Positions 31,437 through 42,992 of a stretch of 64,000 nt of DNA are shown one piece after another; the first letter of the stretch is position 1, and the number at the start of each line of letters is the position of its first letter. Source of the stretch: Mastigamoeba balamuthi (taxonomy: Eukaryota; Evosea; Mastigamoebida; Mastigamoebidae); contig CACRSC010001923.1 of the NCBI GenBank assembly GCA_902651635.1, forward strand, positions 524,533-588,532. The letters run 5' to 3'. Below the pieces are notes generated by a model. It was given only the letters and a program-made list of their open reading frames with translations. It ran no database searches and was not told where the DNA came from. The position numbers were made by a program, and so were the translations under genes.

Positions 31437-34400
31437 GGGCGGTCCCTCCCGCAAGACGCCGCAGCGCGTGTGCATACTCGGCGGAGGGTTCGCGGGGTCG
31501 TGCCTCGCGAGGCTCCTCGAGCCCTCGCTCGACGTGACGCTGGTGGACCCCAACGACTTTTTTGAGGTGACTGGACCTTATTTCCCTTCCCTTCTCCCAC
31601 ACTCGTCTCCTTCTGCCCTGCGCCCACCGCCCCCGCTTTCCCAGTGCAGCGCAGATATCTGCTCCGCCGGCATAATATCTTCTCCTGACCTCCCCGTCCT
31701 CCTCTCTCCCCTCAGAACACCGCTGCGGCCCTCAGCGTGCTGGAGGATGCGGACCCCGCGTCGCTGCAGACGCCGCACCAGCTGTTCCTGTCGCGCACCA
31801 CGCTGGTGCGGGGAAGCGTGCGTCGCATCCGCCCAGTGTATCTTATCTCCACTTTGCCTGCGCCGATATTGACGCCACTTCCCGGAATTCCCCACCTCCT
31901 CTCCCCTCCCTCCTCTGCCGCCCCCCAAAGGCCGTGTGCGCGACGCCGACGCACGTGGTGGTCCGCCTGCACAGGTCCGTGCGCGAGCCGGGCGACTCGG
32001 GCGTGGCGATACCGTACGACTGGCTCGTCGTCTGCACGGGCTTCTCGCGATGCATACGCTCGCGGTCGGCCTCGGACGCCGCGCCCCCGCCGCCGCTGAC
32101 CAGCTGGCTGCACAAGCAGTCCTCCGAGGTGCGGCACCCGCCGAGCGCCCGAGCGGTTTTCTCTCTCTGCCGCCTGCGCGCGTTTTCCCTCTTTTTTCCA
32201 GATTTCCACCAGCGCGCAGTGCGGGACAAACCGCACGAGGTTCACTCGGCCGCCCGGGCGAGCAGCCCCGCGCCACTCCCTCGCGCGTGGAGGGAGAGTG
32301 CCGGGCGGTCTGTCGCAGGCCCTCGCACCTTGCATTCCTGCGCGCCGCGAGAGCCTCTGTGCGGTGGGGGGAGAGGGCTGCAGAAACCGAATGCCCCTGA
32401 ATGGGAAGTTGAAGGGAAATCAACTACAAACACACTTTTCCTGCAGCAGCCCAAGTCAGAAATTCTGATTCCCTCCCTTCCCACTCCAACCGACGGGGAA
32501 ATATTCTCCCTCTCTCTCCCCCTCTCCCCCAACCCGCAGCTGCGGTCCGCCGAGTCGATCATCATCGTCGGGGCGGGCGTCACGGGGGTCGAGCTGGCGG
32601 CGCTGATCTCGGCCAAGTACCGCAAGGCCAAGCTGACGATCGTGGAGGCCGACCCCCGCGGCGTGCTGCCCGCGTCGTGCGCCGACGCCCGGCAGTACGC
32701 GAGCAACGCGCTGGCGCGCAGGGGCGTCAGCGTGCTGCCCGGCGAGCGCGTGGTCTCGACAGAGTTCACAGAGGGCAGGTACACGGTCGCCACGGACACG
32801 GGCACGCGCATCTCGGCGGACAAGCTCTACATCTGCACCGGCGGCACCCCCAACACCGCCTTCATGCGAGTGCGCGAGCGCGGCCCGAATCAACTGATTT
32901 TCCCCCGCCATTTTCAGATTTTCTGCGCGCACCCCTCAAGGGAATATCAGGAGATTCGAGTTCCGGAAAATATCTGACGCTCCCGGGACGGGAATCCAGG
33001 AACACTTCTCGGACTGCCTGGACGCGTATGGGCGGATCCGAGTCAACGAGTACCTGCAGGTCGAGCGGCGCCGCAACGTGTTCGCGGCCGGCGACGCCGT
33101 GGCGACGGGCGAGGAGCGCACGGCCGCGCGGGCCGTCGCCCACGCGCACGTCGTCGAGGCCAACATCCTCAGCGCCATCGCCGGCAAGCCGCTGGCCGCA
33201 GCGCACGACCCCGCGGACCAGCTGCCCTCTGTCGTGCTGAGCTTCGGCCCCGAGGACGCCATCGCGTTCGACAGCCGCGGCATCGGCTGCAGCGGCCTCA
33301 AGGCCATGGACGCGCGCAGGCGCAGCGTCGCCGCCTGCTCGGCGTTCCTGCCGCGCAAGGGCCTCCTGCTGCCCCCGCTCAAGCACCGCATGCACACGTC
33401 GCACGCCCGCCGCGACCGCAGCCCCACGCGGCCCTCGTCGGGCGCCACGGGTGCCGCGCCCTCGCTGTCCCCGCCCCCCAGCAGCAGCGGCAGCGGCAGC
33501 GTCAGCGGAGCGGCCAGCAGCGCCAGCGCGGGGGCGGGGATGCGGGTCGCTGTGCTGCGGCCCGACTCGACGGAGCTGGCGCCGCTGGTGGCGAGCGCGC
33601 TGATGCGGGCGGGCGCCAGCGTGGCGTTCGCGACGGTGGGCGAGCCGCACGTGCACGGGCGCAACCTGCGCTGCGCGTCGGACACGTTCCACATCGTCAG
33701 CGCGGCGACGGTCGACGCGCTCGACGCGGTGCTGGCGGGGTTCACGCACGCGGTGCTGCCGCTGTGGCCGCGCGGCTACACCGACGCCGGCGAGTACGCG
33801 GCGGACATGGGGAAGATGCTGGCGGCCGTGGACCGCTCGGGCCTGCAGCAGCTGGTGCTGCTGGCGCCCGTCTACGACCGCGAGACGCCCGTGGGCGACG
33901 CGCTGCGGCGCATCGTCTCGCGGGCCGAGATGCTGCGCGTGCAGTGGGTCGCGCTGGACTACCACCCCGAGTACGCCAACGAGCTGCTCAAGGCGGCGCT
34001 GGAGCCGCTGCTGCTGTTCCACTGCCTGACGCTGCCGCTCGACGACGAGGGCGCGACGCGCGTGCTCTGGGCCGACACGGACGACATTGTGCGCTGCGCC
34101 GTGGCGCTCGTGGGCCGCCGCGACATGTTCGACGGCTCGCACTTTGTCGTGACGGGGCCCGAGAGCCTCTGCAGCGAGGCCATCGCGACGTCGCTCAACC
34201 AGCTGCTCGACGACGAGGCCTCGTACCTCGCGGCCTCGCCGGGCGACACGCGCGACCGCCTCGTGCAGCTGGGGCTCAGCCCGCTCGAGGCCGACATCCT
34301 GGCCGACTCGTGCGTGCCCTCGGAGGCCGCGCCGACGTGCACGGTGCGCTCGCTCTGCGGCGCGGCGCCGACGTCGTTTGCGCAGTGGCTCGTCGCCAAC

Positions 34401-35905
34401 AGGGGCGCCGTGCAGTCGGCGTTCAAGATCCCCATCGACCTCGACGCGCTGCTCGGCGACCCGCAGGCGCTCCGCGACACGCTCGACACGGCGCTGCAGC
34501 AGCACCTGCCCGTGCACAGGGAGGTCCCGCTCGACGCCGTCGAGCTGCGCGAGGAGCTCGGGCGCGGAGCCAACGGCATCGTGCACAAGGCCGTCTACAA
34601 GGGCGCCACCGTCGTCGTCAAGTCGCTGCTCTGCTGCCTCACGCAGGACGAGCGCGAGCTCTTCGAGAAGGAGGTCGCCATCACCTCGCTGCTCCGCCAC
34701 CCCAACATCGTCACCTGCATCGGCGCCTGCACACAGTGCGCTTCTTTCTCTCTCTCTCCCTCCTCTTCTTCGGGGATACGCTCTGGAATCCAGATTTTTA
34801 CTCCTACGGAGAAGATACGCGAATCGGGGTTGGTTGCTCACGCCGGCGTGCTGCTGCCTGTCACAGGGGCCCGACAAAGGCGATCATTCTCGAGTATGCC
34901 GACCAGGGGTCACTGTCGAAGTTCCTCGCGCGGTCGGTCGTCCCCCCGACACTACAGCTGAGATTCGCCCTCGACGTGAGTGACGTGCCGCTCTCTGATC
35001 CCCACTCTGTGTCGTCATCGCCTGATTTTTTTCCCCTTGGCGTATCTGTACTGATTCCTTTTCTTCTTCCCCCCCGCAGATTGCAAGAGCTATTGCCTTC
35101 TTGCACCGCACCGGCTTTATCCACGGCGACGTGAAACCAGACAACGTGCTCGTGACATTCAGCTTCCGAGCAAAGCTCACCGTACGCGGCGCCAACTGTC
35201 ACACAGCATTCCCGATATCCAAGATATTCAGCAAAATATCTGACATTGCGGAATCCTACTTCCGCGACGGGCAGGATTTCGGGAGCCTGTGCTCGTTGAG
35301 TAAGGACACCAAGATCGTTGAAGGGACGCCGGAGTACATCGCCCCCGAGGCGTGGATGAAGCACGAGATGAGCGAGAAATGCGACGTGTACAGCTTCGGG
35401 ATCACCATGTGGCAGATCGTCACCCGCAGGCTCCCCTTTGGCGAGCTGCACTCCATCTTCGACCTCCACAGCAAGGCACGACGCAGCACGCATCACACAC
35501 GCCACGGCCCCCCCGATATCTCGATATCTCGCTATTTCCCACTCTGGAATCTAGATTCCAGATATCCACAGGAAGATACCAGGATCTGAGCATCTCCCCC
35601 TCTTTCCTGGATCCGTGCAGATCGAGAACGGGTTTCGGCCAGAGCCGCTGTCGGAGGAGAGCCCGCTCAAGGAGGTCGTCGAGTCGTGCTGGGACGCGAA
35701 CCCCAGCCAGCGCCCGACGGCGGCCGAGGTCTACGACGAGCTGAACCGCATCTCGCAGCTGCGCTCGGGGACGTCGTCGTCGGTCTCGTCGCTCTCGTCC
35801 TCTGGCGACGCCGACCTCATACTGGGCGTGCGCGGCCCGCAGCTGCTGCCGCCCCGAGGGTTCTACCGCGTGCTCAAGAAGAAGCAGTCGGAGTTCTTCC
35901 GCTGA
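31437..35905 (+). CDS. Fusion protein: FSP1/AIFM2-like flavoprotein + NmrA-like domain + TKL protein kinase
   Basis: Exons: about 31437-31566, 31716-31817, 31931-32128, 32540-32869, 33000-34735, 34867-34975, 35080-35181, 35275-35475 and 35621-35905. Part 1 is a two-dinucleotide-domain oxidoreductase: RVCILGGGFAGSCLARLLE (FAD), DWLVVCTGFS, IIIVGAGVTGVELAALISA (NAD(P)H) and RNVFAAGDAVATGEE. Part 2, from 33541, starts MRVAVLRPDS and has NmrA/SDR-like order (HAVLPLWPRGYTDAGEYAAD; LQQLVLLAPVYDRETP). Part 3 is a kinase: GRGANG loop (34560), VVVKSLL, αC Glu in EKEVAITSLLRHPNIV, HGDVKPDN (35122-35145), DFG (35275), IAPEAW and a TKL-style C-lobe (DVYSFGITMWQIVTRRLPFG). One exon of 1,736 bases joins all three parts without a stop. 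The 35475 donor is AAG|GCACGA (GC-AG). The start codon is not identified; no in-frame ATG precedes the FAD motif in its exon. Confidence 0.85.
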
Positions 35906-35924
35906 CGGGCGCCGCCCGCCGCTG

Positions 35925-36025
35925 CTGCTGCTGCGCTGCTGCACTGCACTGCACTGCTGGCACTGCTGCTGCTGCGATGCTGCTGCTGCTGCTGGCACTG
36001 CTGCTGCTGCGCTGCTGGCGCGGCC
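35925..36025. repeat. CTG/GCT-rich microsatellite
   Basis: Interrupted GCTGCTGCTG tracts with GCACT interruptions lie directly after the fusion gene's stop, in its 3' untranslated region. Confidence 0.85.
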
Positions 36026-37067
36026 TGCTTGCTAAGAGTCGTACTAATTTTGGTTTATGTTTGCATTCGTGGCTGCTGCCGCTCGCTGCTGCGCTGCCTC
36101 TGCCCTACGCGCTGTGCTCTTGCCGCACGCCGCACACCCCGCAGAAGCTCTTTACTCGCAGCGCTGATGTTTTTATGGCCACCGCGCCCCTTCTGCTCTT
36201 CTCGTGTCTGCTCTGCTCTCTTGGCCCCCGCTGGGCCCTCTGCTGGCCTGCGGTGTCCCGCACGGGCACTCCAGTGGTTGCTGGGCCAATCGCAGGCCAT
36301 CACAGCACTTGCGTGATTGACGAATGTAGCCCCGGCGGCACCGACTGACTGCTCGCCTTGATGCAACTGAGGAGCAACAAGCGATGCCGTCCTTACCGAG
36401 CACTTGGGAGTGCAGGCCCGTGGGTAAAAGAGGGCGGTGATTGCGTGGCGTGCCTCGTGTTCCGTTTGCCTCGGCGCAGCGTGTTGATTCACACCGCGCC
36501 GTGGCCTTCTATCCGAAGTAGACCTTGTCTTCGTTCCTCCTTCTTCGTTCTGCTATGTGACCCACATACCATCGATGTAGCACCACCACATCGCACCACC
36601 CCAGTCCCGTCCTGTGTAGCCCAAGCATTGTATCTCCCCCTTTGGTGAGCTCTCACGGAGAATTAGGGGCCACCTCGGACAGAGACAATTGATCCAACAT
36701 ATCTGCACTCAGAATCCGCTCTGAAAAGACCGGCAGTTCTTCGCTACTGCTACGGGGGCAGCGGCATCGGCCCCATTGGTGCCGGTGAGCTGTGCCTCCT
36801 CAATGAGCACCACCTCGTCACGAGGCGACGCTTGCTGTGGGTGCCGGCTTCTCGAGAAGGGCCCAAGCGAGGTGCGGCGGTTCTCTGCGCCTCTCAACAT
36901 GCCCTCTGCTGTGCTGGTTGAATTGTGGTGCCAGTTGCTCGTGGAGCTCTGAGCCCTGCAAGGGATCCGTGCGAGGCTGAACTCTCCTTCGACAGAGCGA
37001 CAGCGCGCGGTGTGTGCCCGGCGCCTGCTGCCCGGGACATAAGATAGTTCATTGTTCCCGTTGCCTG
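36026..37067. other. Spacer downstream of fusion gene and dynamin
   Basis: I see no supported gene. A minus-strand frame at 36899-36710 (MLRGAENRRTSLGPFSRSRH, ending CRSFQSGF) looks like coding sequence in composition but is short and unrecognised. Confidence 0.4.
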
Positions 37068-38979
37068 TCACTTGTCTTCGTTTCCCGCCAGTGCCGACTC
37101 GATGTTGCTGATGACCTTGAGCGCCTCCCGCAGCGCCTCGTCCTTGCGTCTCAGCGCGGCGCGCTTCTCGGCGACCTCGGGGCACTCGGCCAGCGGGACC
37201 TCCTCCCCCGCGACCGCCTTCAGCATCGCGGGCCACACGACGTCCGCGAGCACGCGCGCCAGCACCGCCGACTGCGCCCGCGCGGCCTCGAACACCTGCG
37301 ACGCCCCTGCGCCTCCGTACCCCGCGTCCAGCAGCCGCTCGGCGGCCGCCACGATGCGCGGCTGCTCGAGGGCACCGATGCGTGCGATCTCTGCGTCGAG
37401 GCGCTGGCACATGGCCTCGCGGCAGGCGCGCAGCCGCTGCAGCCTCAGGGGCAGCGCGTCGGTGAAGGCCGCCGCGAGGCACCGCTGCGCCCGCGCCCGC
37501 GTGTCGGCGCCCGTCGCGACGCCCGCGGCCCACTGCGCGAACGCCTGCGAGGTCGCGTGCATGCGCTCGGCCCACGCGAGAGCCCGCGAGGCCGCGTGCG
37601 AGCTGTCGGCCCACAGCGTGGGCTGCTGCGCCCGCGTCGGCGGCTGCACGTCGGCGACGTCGGCGGTGGGCAGCGCGGCGTCGGCGAAGGGCTCCGGGCC
37701 TCTGCGCAGCTCACGGAGCACCGCGTCGCGGACGGCCTGCGCGCTGAGCCCCGCGGGGTCGGCGCCGAGCTGCGCGGCCTGCCCGGCGTTGGCGGCGATG
37801 AGCTTCTGGACCTGCTCGAGGGCCCTGGCCTTCCAGTTCCTGCAGATGTAGTCGTGGTACATGCAGTCGACCTTCTCGACGAGCCTCCCCACCGTCATCC
37901 GCAGCGACGCCTCGTGCGCGTCGGCACGCAGCCGCGCGGGCCCCGCGGGGTCGCTGGTGTGGGCCACGAGCAGCGCGTTGAAGGCGCGGGCCTCGGCGTC
38001 GTCGTTGGTGGCCAGCGAGACGCGGTCGGAGCTGTCGCGGTTGATGACGGCCACCACGTCCCTGAAGTGCCCCTCGCAGTCGTCCGTCCGCCCCAGCAGC
38101 CTGCCCACCACCTGCTCCCCGAAGTCCTGCTCCCTCACCTGGGCGCGCACGTGCGTCCCGTGAGTGCACAGCGAGGGGAGGGGCTGAGGAGGGGGCACCT
38201 TGTCGGCCATTGTGAGGGCGAGGACCGTGTCCTTCTCCTTGTGCTCCTCGAGGACCATCGCGATGCCCTGCAGCGAGTTGAGCCGCGGCACCGTCGCCGA
38301 CGCCACGCAGATGACCAGGCAACCCGCCTCGCGCAGGTACGTGCGCGCCAGGCGCTCGGTCTGCTGCTTGGCGTCGGGCGGGTACGCGCGGATGCCCGGC
38401 AGGTCGACGAACGTGAACGTGGGGATGTTGGGCTGCCGTATCTCGATGGTCAGCTCGTCCGCCACGATGCGATCGCCGATCTCCTCCATGACAGCCTTGG
38501 CGCGCGCCAGGATCTCGTCGGGGCCCTGCAGAGTCCACTCCTTGCCCCGGAACCTGAAGGGTGGGTCCAATCATGAAACTTGTTTATGAAAAACCAAGTA
38601 CAATTATCGACTCGGGAGTCAATTGAGACCGCAGATGGAACACGAACCTGACTGACGTGGAGGAGTCGCCCGACGGGTGGTTGACGAGGCGGAGGACGAC
38701 GGGGCAGCGGGTGCAGGTGCGGGCGTCGCGCGGGAAGACGGCGCACTTGGTGATGGACTCGAGCAGCGACGACTTGCCCGCCGACTCGGAGCCCACGACG
38801 ACGACCTTGGGCAGCTGGAAGTCCTCCCACCGGATGCAGGGGTCCTGGACCCGCGCCAGGGCGTGGTAGAAGGCCCCGAACGAGCTCCTGTTGAGCCTCT
38901 CGAAGATCGACCTGCCCTCGAACAGCCCGCTGTACTCCCCCTGCTGCTCCTGCTCTTGCGTCACCGCTTCTGCCGGCAT
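37068..38979 (-). CDS. Dynamin-superfamily GTPase, 585 aa
   Basis: Three exons in frame: 38979-38648, 38553-38199 and 38138-37068. G1 is KVVVVGSESAGKSSLLE (about residues 58-74), followed by switch I (RTCTRCPV). G3 is TFVDLPGIRAYPPDAK and the G4 position reads ALTMADKV. Preceding the G domain is a short helical segment, and after it a long helical stalk (REQDFGEQVVGRLLGRTDDC; DYICRNWKARALEQVQKLIA), ending in a GED-like helix (KRAALRRKDEALREALKVIS). There is no PH domain or Pro-rich tail, so it is of the short dynamin-like (Mx/DRP-type) build and probably acts in organelle or vesicle membrane remodelling. The first intron (38647-38554) carries a TCAATTGA palindrome. Confidence 0.9.
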
Positions 38980-39194
38980 GGCTGCGAGAGATGGTGCGCT
39001 GGTTCCTGTGCTGCTGCTTCTGCTTTAGAGAATGGGCCGAGATTCGAGCCCGGGGGTGCGTTTTCGGATCACCGCAGTACCGAAAACCGTGGGTTCAATC
39101 CTGGAACCAGGGTGCGGGAAAATCTGAATATCTCGAAATCTCACCGGCGTTCCTACACAACACAACTCAAAAATCCCGCGTTTGAGAGGGGCTG

Positions 39195-40411
39195 ATGGCT
39201 GAGCCCCCGGGCACCCCCGACGCTGAGCCCGAGCCCTCGGACATCGTGAGCGACATCGGGCGGATGGTCGCAGACGTGGCCTCGGACCCTCTGCAGGCAC
39301 CGCAGCAGCAGCAGCCAACACAACAACCACCACGTCAGCCAACACAACAACCACAGCAGCAAACAATACTACCAGAAGAACATCAACAACAACAGCAACA
39401 ACCGGAACAGCAACTGCAGGACGCCAGCGCCGACACCGCATACCAGGTTCGGCCACGCTGCCCGTTGATGTGCGCAGAGTCCAGTCCTCTCTGCCGTCTC
39501 TGGCACACAGCAACTGCTCAGCAGCCCGTCTGCCCAGCCCGTGTTCCCACCGCTCCCAAGGCGCCTTGGCAGCCTGCAGCCCTGCCGCGGCCTCACTGAC
39601 GCTCGCGCTGCGGGGGCAGGATGCGCTCGAGGGCCACCTGGCGGGGCTGCGGGAGCTGCTGGGGGCCAACGACAACAGGGCGCCCTGCCCCTGGGTGGCC
39701 AAGGCTGCCGGCATGATCGTCGACGCCGCAGAGGTAGTCTGGCGCATGGGCCCCGCCGACAGCGACGACCTCGCCGGCGTGGCCGCCCTCCTCTGCAGGG
39801 CTCTGCGGAGGGTCGCTGCTTCTGCCTCTGCCTCTGCCCAGGGCCCGTCTGCCATCCCCGCTGCCCAGACGAGCTCTGGCGCCTCTGCGGCCCCTCGAAG
39901 TCCGCCAGGGCAGGCAAAGAGGGCTCCAGGTGCCCGCAGCGTGCACTGGGGCGACGGCACCGCGGAGGGCGATGCGCGAGGGCGCACGTGGAGCTCGCGG
40001 GGCCCGCGGACGCAGGCGTTCGAGAGGCTGTACGGGGACGCGGTGGAGAGGCTGCGCCAGGACCCCTTCTACGAGGCCAGGAGGGCGCTGCACGACGGCG
40101 TCCTGGCCGGCGGCTCCGAGGGCGACGCGGTGGCGAGGTTCCAGCGGCTGCTCGAGAGGGAGCAGCGGCACGTGATGGCGGCCAGGCGACGGTCGGCCGA
40201 GCTCGCGGCGCTGCACGAGTGCAGGCTCAGCGCAGGGGCTGCCGGGCGGTCGCTGCCACCGCCGCCGAGGCCCAGGGCCTTTGCCGAGGGCACAGCGCGG
40301 GGGCAGGACATCAGCTTGGGGCCAGCGGAACGGCTGGCGGTCGTCAGGAAGGAGGGCAGCCAGTGGAGCTTTGCGGGCGCCCGAGGCTCAGCGTCCGCAA
40401 GCTTTAGTTAA
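39195..40411 (+). CDS. Uncharacterised protein with Q-rich N-terminus, 347 aa
   Basis: Two exons in frame: 39195-39446 and 39620-40411. The N-terminus MAEPPGTPDAEPEPSDIVSD is acidic, followed by a Gln/Pro-rich stretch (about residues 35-80). The second exon is helical (DALEGHLAGLRELLGANDN; AAGMIVDAAEVVWRMG), then low-complexity Ser/Ala, then a charged coiled-coil-like region (GDAVARFQRLLEREQRHVMA). No family is recognised. The donor CAG|GTTCGG and acceptor GGGCAG|GAT preserve the frame. Upstream, 38980-39194, there is a stretch with GATATC-type intron motifs and no gene. Confidence 0.65.
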
Positions 40412-40781
40412 TGGAGTGTTCGCATGCCCGGCGACACTAGCGTTCTAGGATTTGGCTGTGCTCCCTGATTGGCTCTCGTGCCCGCAGCCGTCACTCTACG
40501 GACTCTGTGCGTTCAGTAGAAGCCCGGTCAGATTCGCCTCAAATGAGCCCAATGCCTGGAGCCCTTGGGTAAGATGTTCAAAGACAGGAGCAAAACGACC
40601 GGAGTGGCGCTCTGGGCGCACACGCACTCCCCTCGACAAGAGCTCCGGCGGAAATGGAGTGAGAGCATCTTCGGCCACCTGACTGTTGTATTGACATCCA
40701 TCGGCGGCGTTGCTGTGCTGCTCGACGAGTATTGGGGGTGGGAGAGCAGCTCAGCTGGGAGCGAAGACGGCACGGCGCTGC

Positions 40782-41693
40782 TCAGGTGCACCGGCTGGGG
40801 TGGCAGCCGCCAGCGTGGCAGTAGCCCTCGGCGCACGAGCTGCAGCAGGGACAGTCCTCCGCCGTCGCGCACGCGTCGCACGCGGCGTTGAGCGACGCGG
40901 TCTCGATCTCGGTGTCGCTCAGCGCGCGCCTGTAGACGGCCAGCTCGTCGAGCTCGCCGCGCCAGTACCCGTCGTACTCGCAGCGCTTGCTCCTGCAGCT
41001 GTACGTCATCGAGCCGCCGACGGTCAGCGGGCACCTGTCGCCGCCGTCGATGTCGACGCCCGCGAAGCGCGAGATGTCGCCGACGCCCGCGGGGCCCCAG
41101 CGCTCGCTGCCCGCGAACAGCGCGCAGGGCGTCGCGCGGCGGCCGTCCCTGAAGGCCTCGAGGCGGCCCGACGCGCGGTCCACGCGGAACGCGTGGTGGT
41201 GCCAGCGCCCGTCGTTGTCGCTCGCGCAGGCGCCTACGAACACGCAGCCGCCGACGGCCGGCGCCGCCGAGCAGAGCTTGAAGACGACCGAGGACCCGCT
41301 CCACGCCTCGGGCGCGATGAACGAGAGCACTTCCCAGGCCTCGGTGCCGCGCTCGCGGCCGTGCATGAGCATCGCGGTGGCCTGGCTGCGCGTGAAGCGC
41401 GACCAGAACATGAGCGTCCAGTTGCCCGTGTGCGGGTCCGCGCTCGACGCCGCTGCCACGGTCAGCGCGCGCTGGCCGTCGAAGAAGCCGGCCTTGCCGG
41501 GCACGGGCCCGTCGTAGACGGGGGTGCCGGCGCCCGGGGTTGTGGAGATGCGGCCCGAGAAGTGGCCCGTCTCGTCGACGGTGGCGTTCTCGAACTTGAG
41601 GTACAGCGCCATGTCCGTGCGGCAGTTGAGCACTGCCGCGCAGGCGGCCGCCGTGGCCAGCGCGAGGAGGAGGGCTGCGGTGCGGGGGCTCAT
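40782..41693 (-). CDS. Secreted LamG/concanavalin-like protein, 303 aa
   Basis: A single intact exon starts at 41693. MSPRTAALLLALATAAACAA is a signal peptide. It is followed by LYLKFENATVDETGHFSG, NWTLMFWSRFTRSQATAMLM, GRWHHHAFRVDRASGRLEAF and YWRGELDELAVYRRALSDTE, the strand order of laminin-G-like jelly-roll domains (LamGL/Laminin_G_3 type). A Cys-rich tail (CDACATAEDCPCCSSCAEGYC) completes it. It is likely extracellular and carbohydrate- or protein-binding. The interval 40412-40781 downstream shows no gene. Confidence 0.8.
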   Translation of the reverse strand: MSPRTAALLLALATAAACAAVLNCRTDMALYLKFENATVDETGHFSGRISTTPGAGTPVYDGPVPGKAGFFDGQRALTVAAASSADPHTGNWTLMFWSRFTRSQATAMLMHGRERGTEAWEVLSFIAPEAWSGSSVVFKLCSAAPAVGGCVFVGACASDNDGRWHHHAFRVDRASGRLEAFRDGRRATPCALFAGSERWGPAGVGDISRFAGVDIDGGDRCPLTVGGSMTYSCRSKRCEYDGYWRGELDELAVYRRALSDTEIETASLNAACDACATAEDCPCCSSCAEGYCHAGGCHPSRCT

Positions 41694-42469
41694 GTGTATG
41701 GCCGTTGGTTTGTGCTCCGGTGTACCGGTGGGTGTGACTTGTTGTTTGGGGTGTTTGTTGTGTTGTGCGGGGAGAACAAACACAGCGCGGGGATGTCAAG
41801 CGCCGGGGATCAGTTGTGTCGGGGGCGCCCACGTGTCACCCGACGCTAGCTAGGGGGGTGTTGCCCGAGGCGGAAAAGGTGCGGAGATGCGGGCGTGGCA
41901 TTCAGATAACTGCGAGAGCCATTTGTGCCCTGGCTGAGTTTGCTCGCACCGTTACTTGAATGGCCTGAAACGGCAGTCCTGTGTGCTCTGCTGGCCAGAC
42001 CAGAGGGGGGATGGCGCCTGCAATGCCACGAGCGGAGCCAACCACCCCGAGATGGGATCGTGGGCTGCATCCCGCAATTCCCCAGGCCCAACGGGCGGTT
42101 GAATCGACACCCGTTGGCACGGCCACTCCTCCTGCCCGCACACTGACACGTGCGCGCCATGACCGCGAGGAGGGTGGCTTCGCTCTTGTGCTATGCGCCC
42201 CTCTCAGGCGCACACGTCATCTCGGAGAAAAACTGGGTAGACTTTTCCTGACAGTTACGTCACCGCAAGATGCGCAGCACATCGCAGGGAATCCATCCCG
42301 TGCGTGGGCCACACGCACCCCCTGATGTTGGTGTGAGGCCCGGCGCTGGCCTCGCGATGTGTGTGACGTGGCATGACGTGCCGGGGTGCTTGGTACGGAG
42401 TAGCACTGAGCGTTCTGCGCTTGCCTGCTCAAGTGCGCCGCCGGAATCGGCATGACCGCGTGTTCGGGT

Positions 42470-42501
42470 GTCATTATGACGTGTATACACATCATAATGA
42501 C
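42470..42501. promoter_or_regulatory. 32-bp near-perfect palindrome upstream of U2 snRNA
   Basis: GTCATTATGA and its exact complement TCATAATGAC flank a TGTATACACA-like centre; one base pair in 16 fails. It lies about 160-190 bases before the U2 5' end, so a promoter role is possible, but no known snRNA element is matched. The rest of 41694-42658 has no supported gene. Confidence 0.5.
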
Positions 42502-42658
42502 TCGTCCAGGTTGTCGCATTGACGATAACCACAAAACCCGTCAGATGACGTCCAAACGTCATTTTGGGAAGTGCGACCCTGATGGGGACCCTGTGGACCC
42601 ATAAGCGGGCCAGCGCGAGCCCCGCAAGGGGCGCGTGGGGGGCAGGAGCAGGGGAATT

Positions 42659-42845
42659 ATACCTTCTCGGCCTTTTGGCTAAGATCAAGTGTAGTATCTG
42701 TTCTTATCAGCTTAATATCTGATACCTAGACTATGGTCTAGGACGATATTAAACTCATTTTTCGTGAGGGCTGTGGAGCCACACGTCGGCTTGCCGCGTG
42801 CCACAGTGGGATCGCCTCTGCATTGCACTACAGCAGTGCGTGGTC
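42659..42845 (+). ncRNA. U2: U2 spliceosomal RNA
   Basis: The sequence CTTCTCGGCCTTTTGGCTAA followed by GATCAAGTGTAGTATCTGTT is the conserved 5' half of U2. The branch-site recognition sequence GTAGTA is at 42691-42696. Stem IIa (TCAGCTTAATATCTGA) is followed by a hairpin CCTAGACTATGGTCTAGG. A Sm-like site, CATTTTTCG, is at about 42756-42764. The 3' stems can be drawn (CTGTGG...CCACAG; GCATTGCACTACAGCAGTGC, resembling the stem IV loop that binds U2B''). The 3' end is estimated. No introns or other copies were seen. Confidence 0.95.
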
Positions 42846-42992
42846 CACCTCACTGCCCCATCCCAATTCCAAAGATAAGTTCCCCAGGTCGTGGCTGCTG
42901 ACACCCATATAGCGTCTTTCAAAGAGCAATTGGAATCGTTCAGATGGACCGAGAGCTGGCAGAAGAAAAACACCTGAGTACTCCGAAGTCTG

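Noticed and set aside
39026-39120. A tRNA-like T arm (GTGGGTTCAATCCTGGAAC) near the start of the Q-rich gene
   Set aside because: No matching acceptor or anticodon stem can be drawn; only isolated box-B-like similarity.
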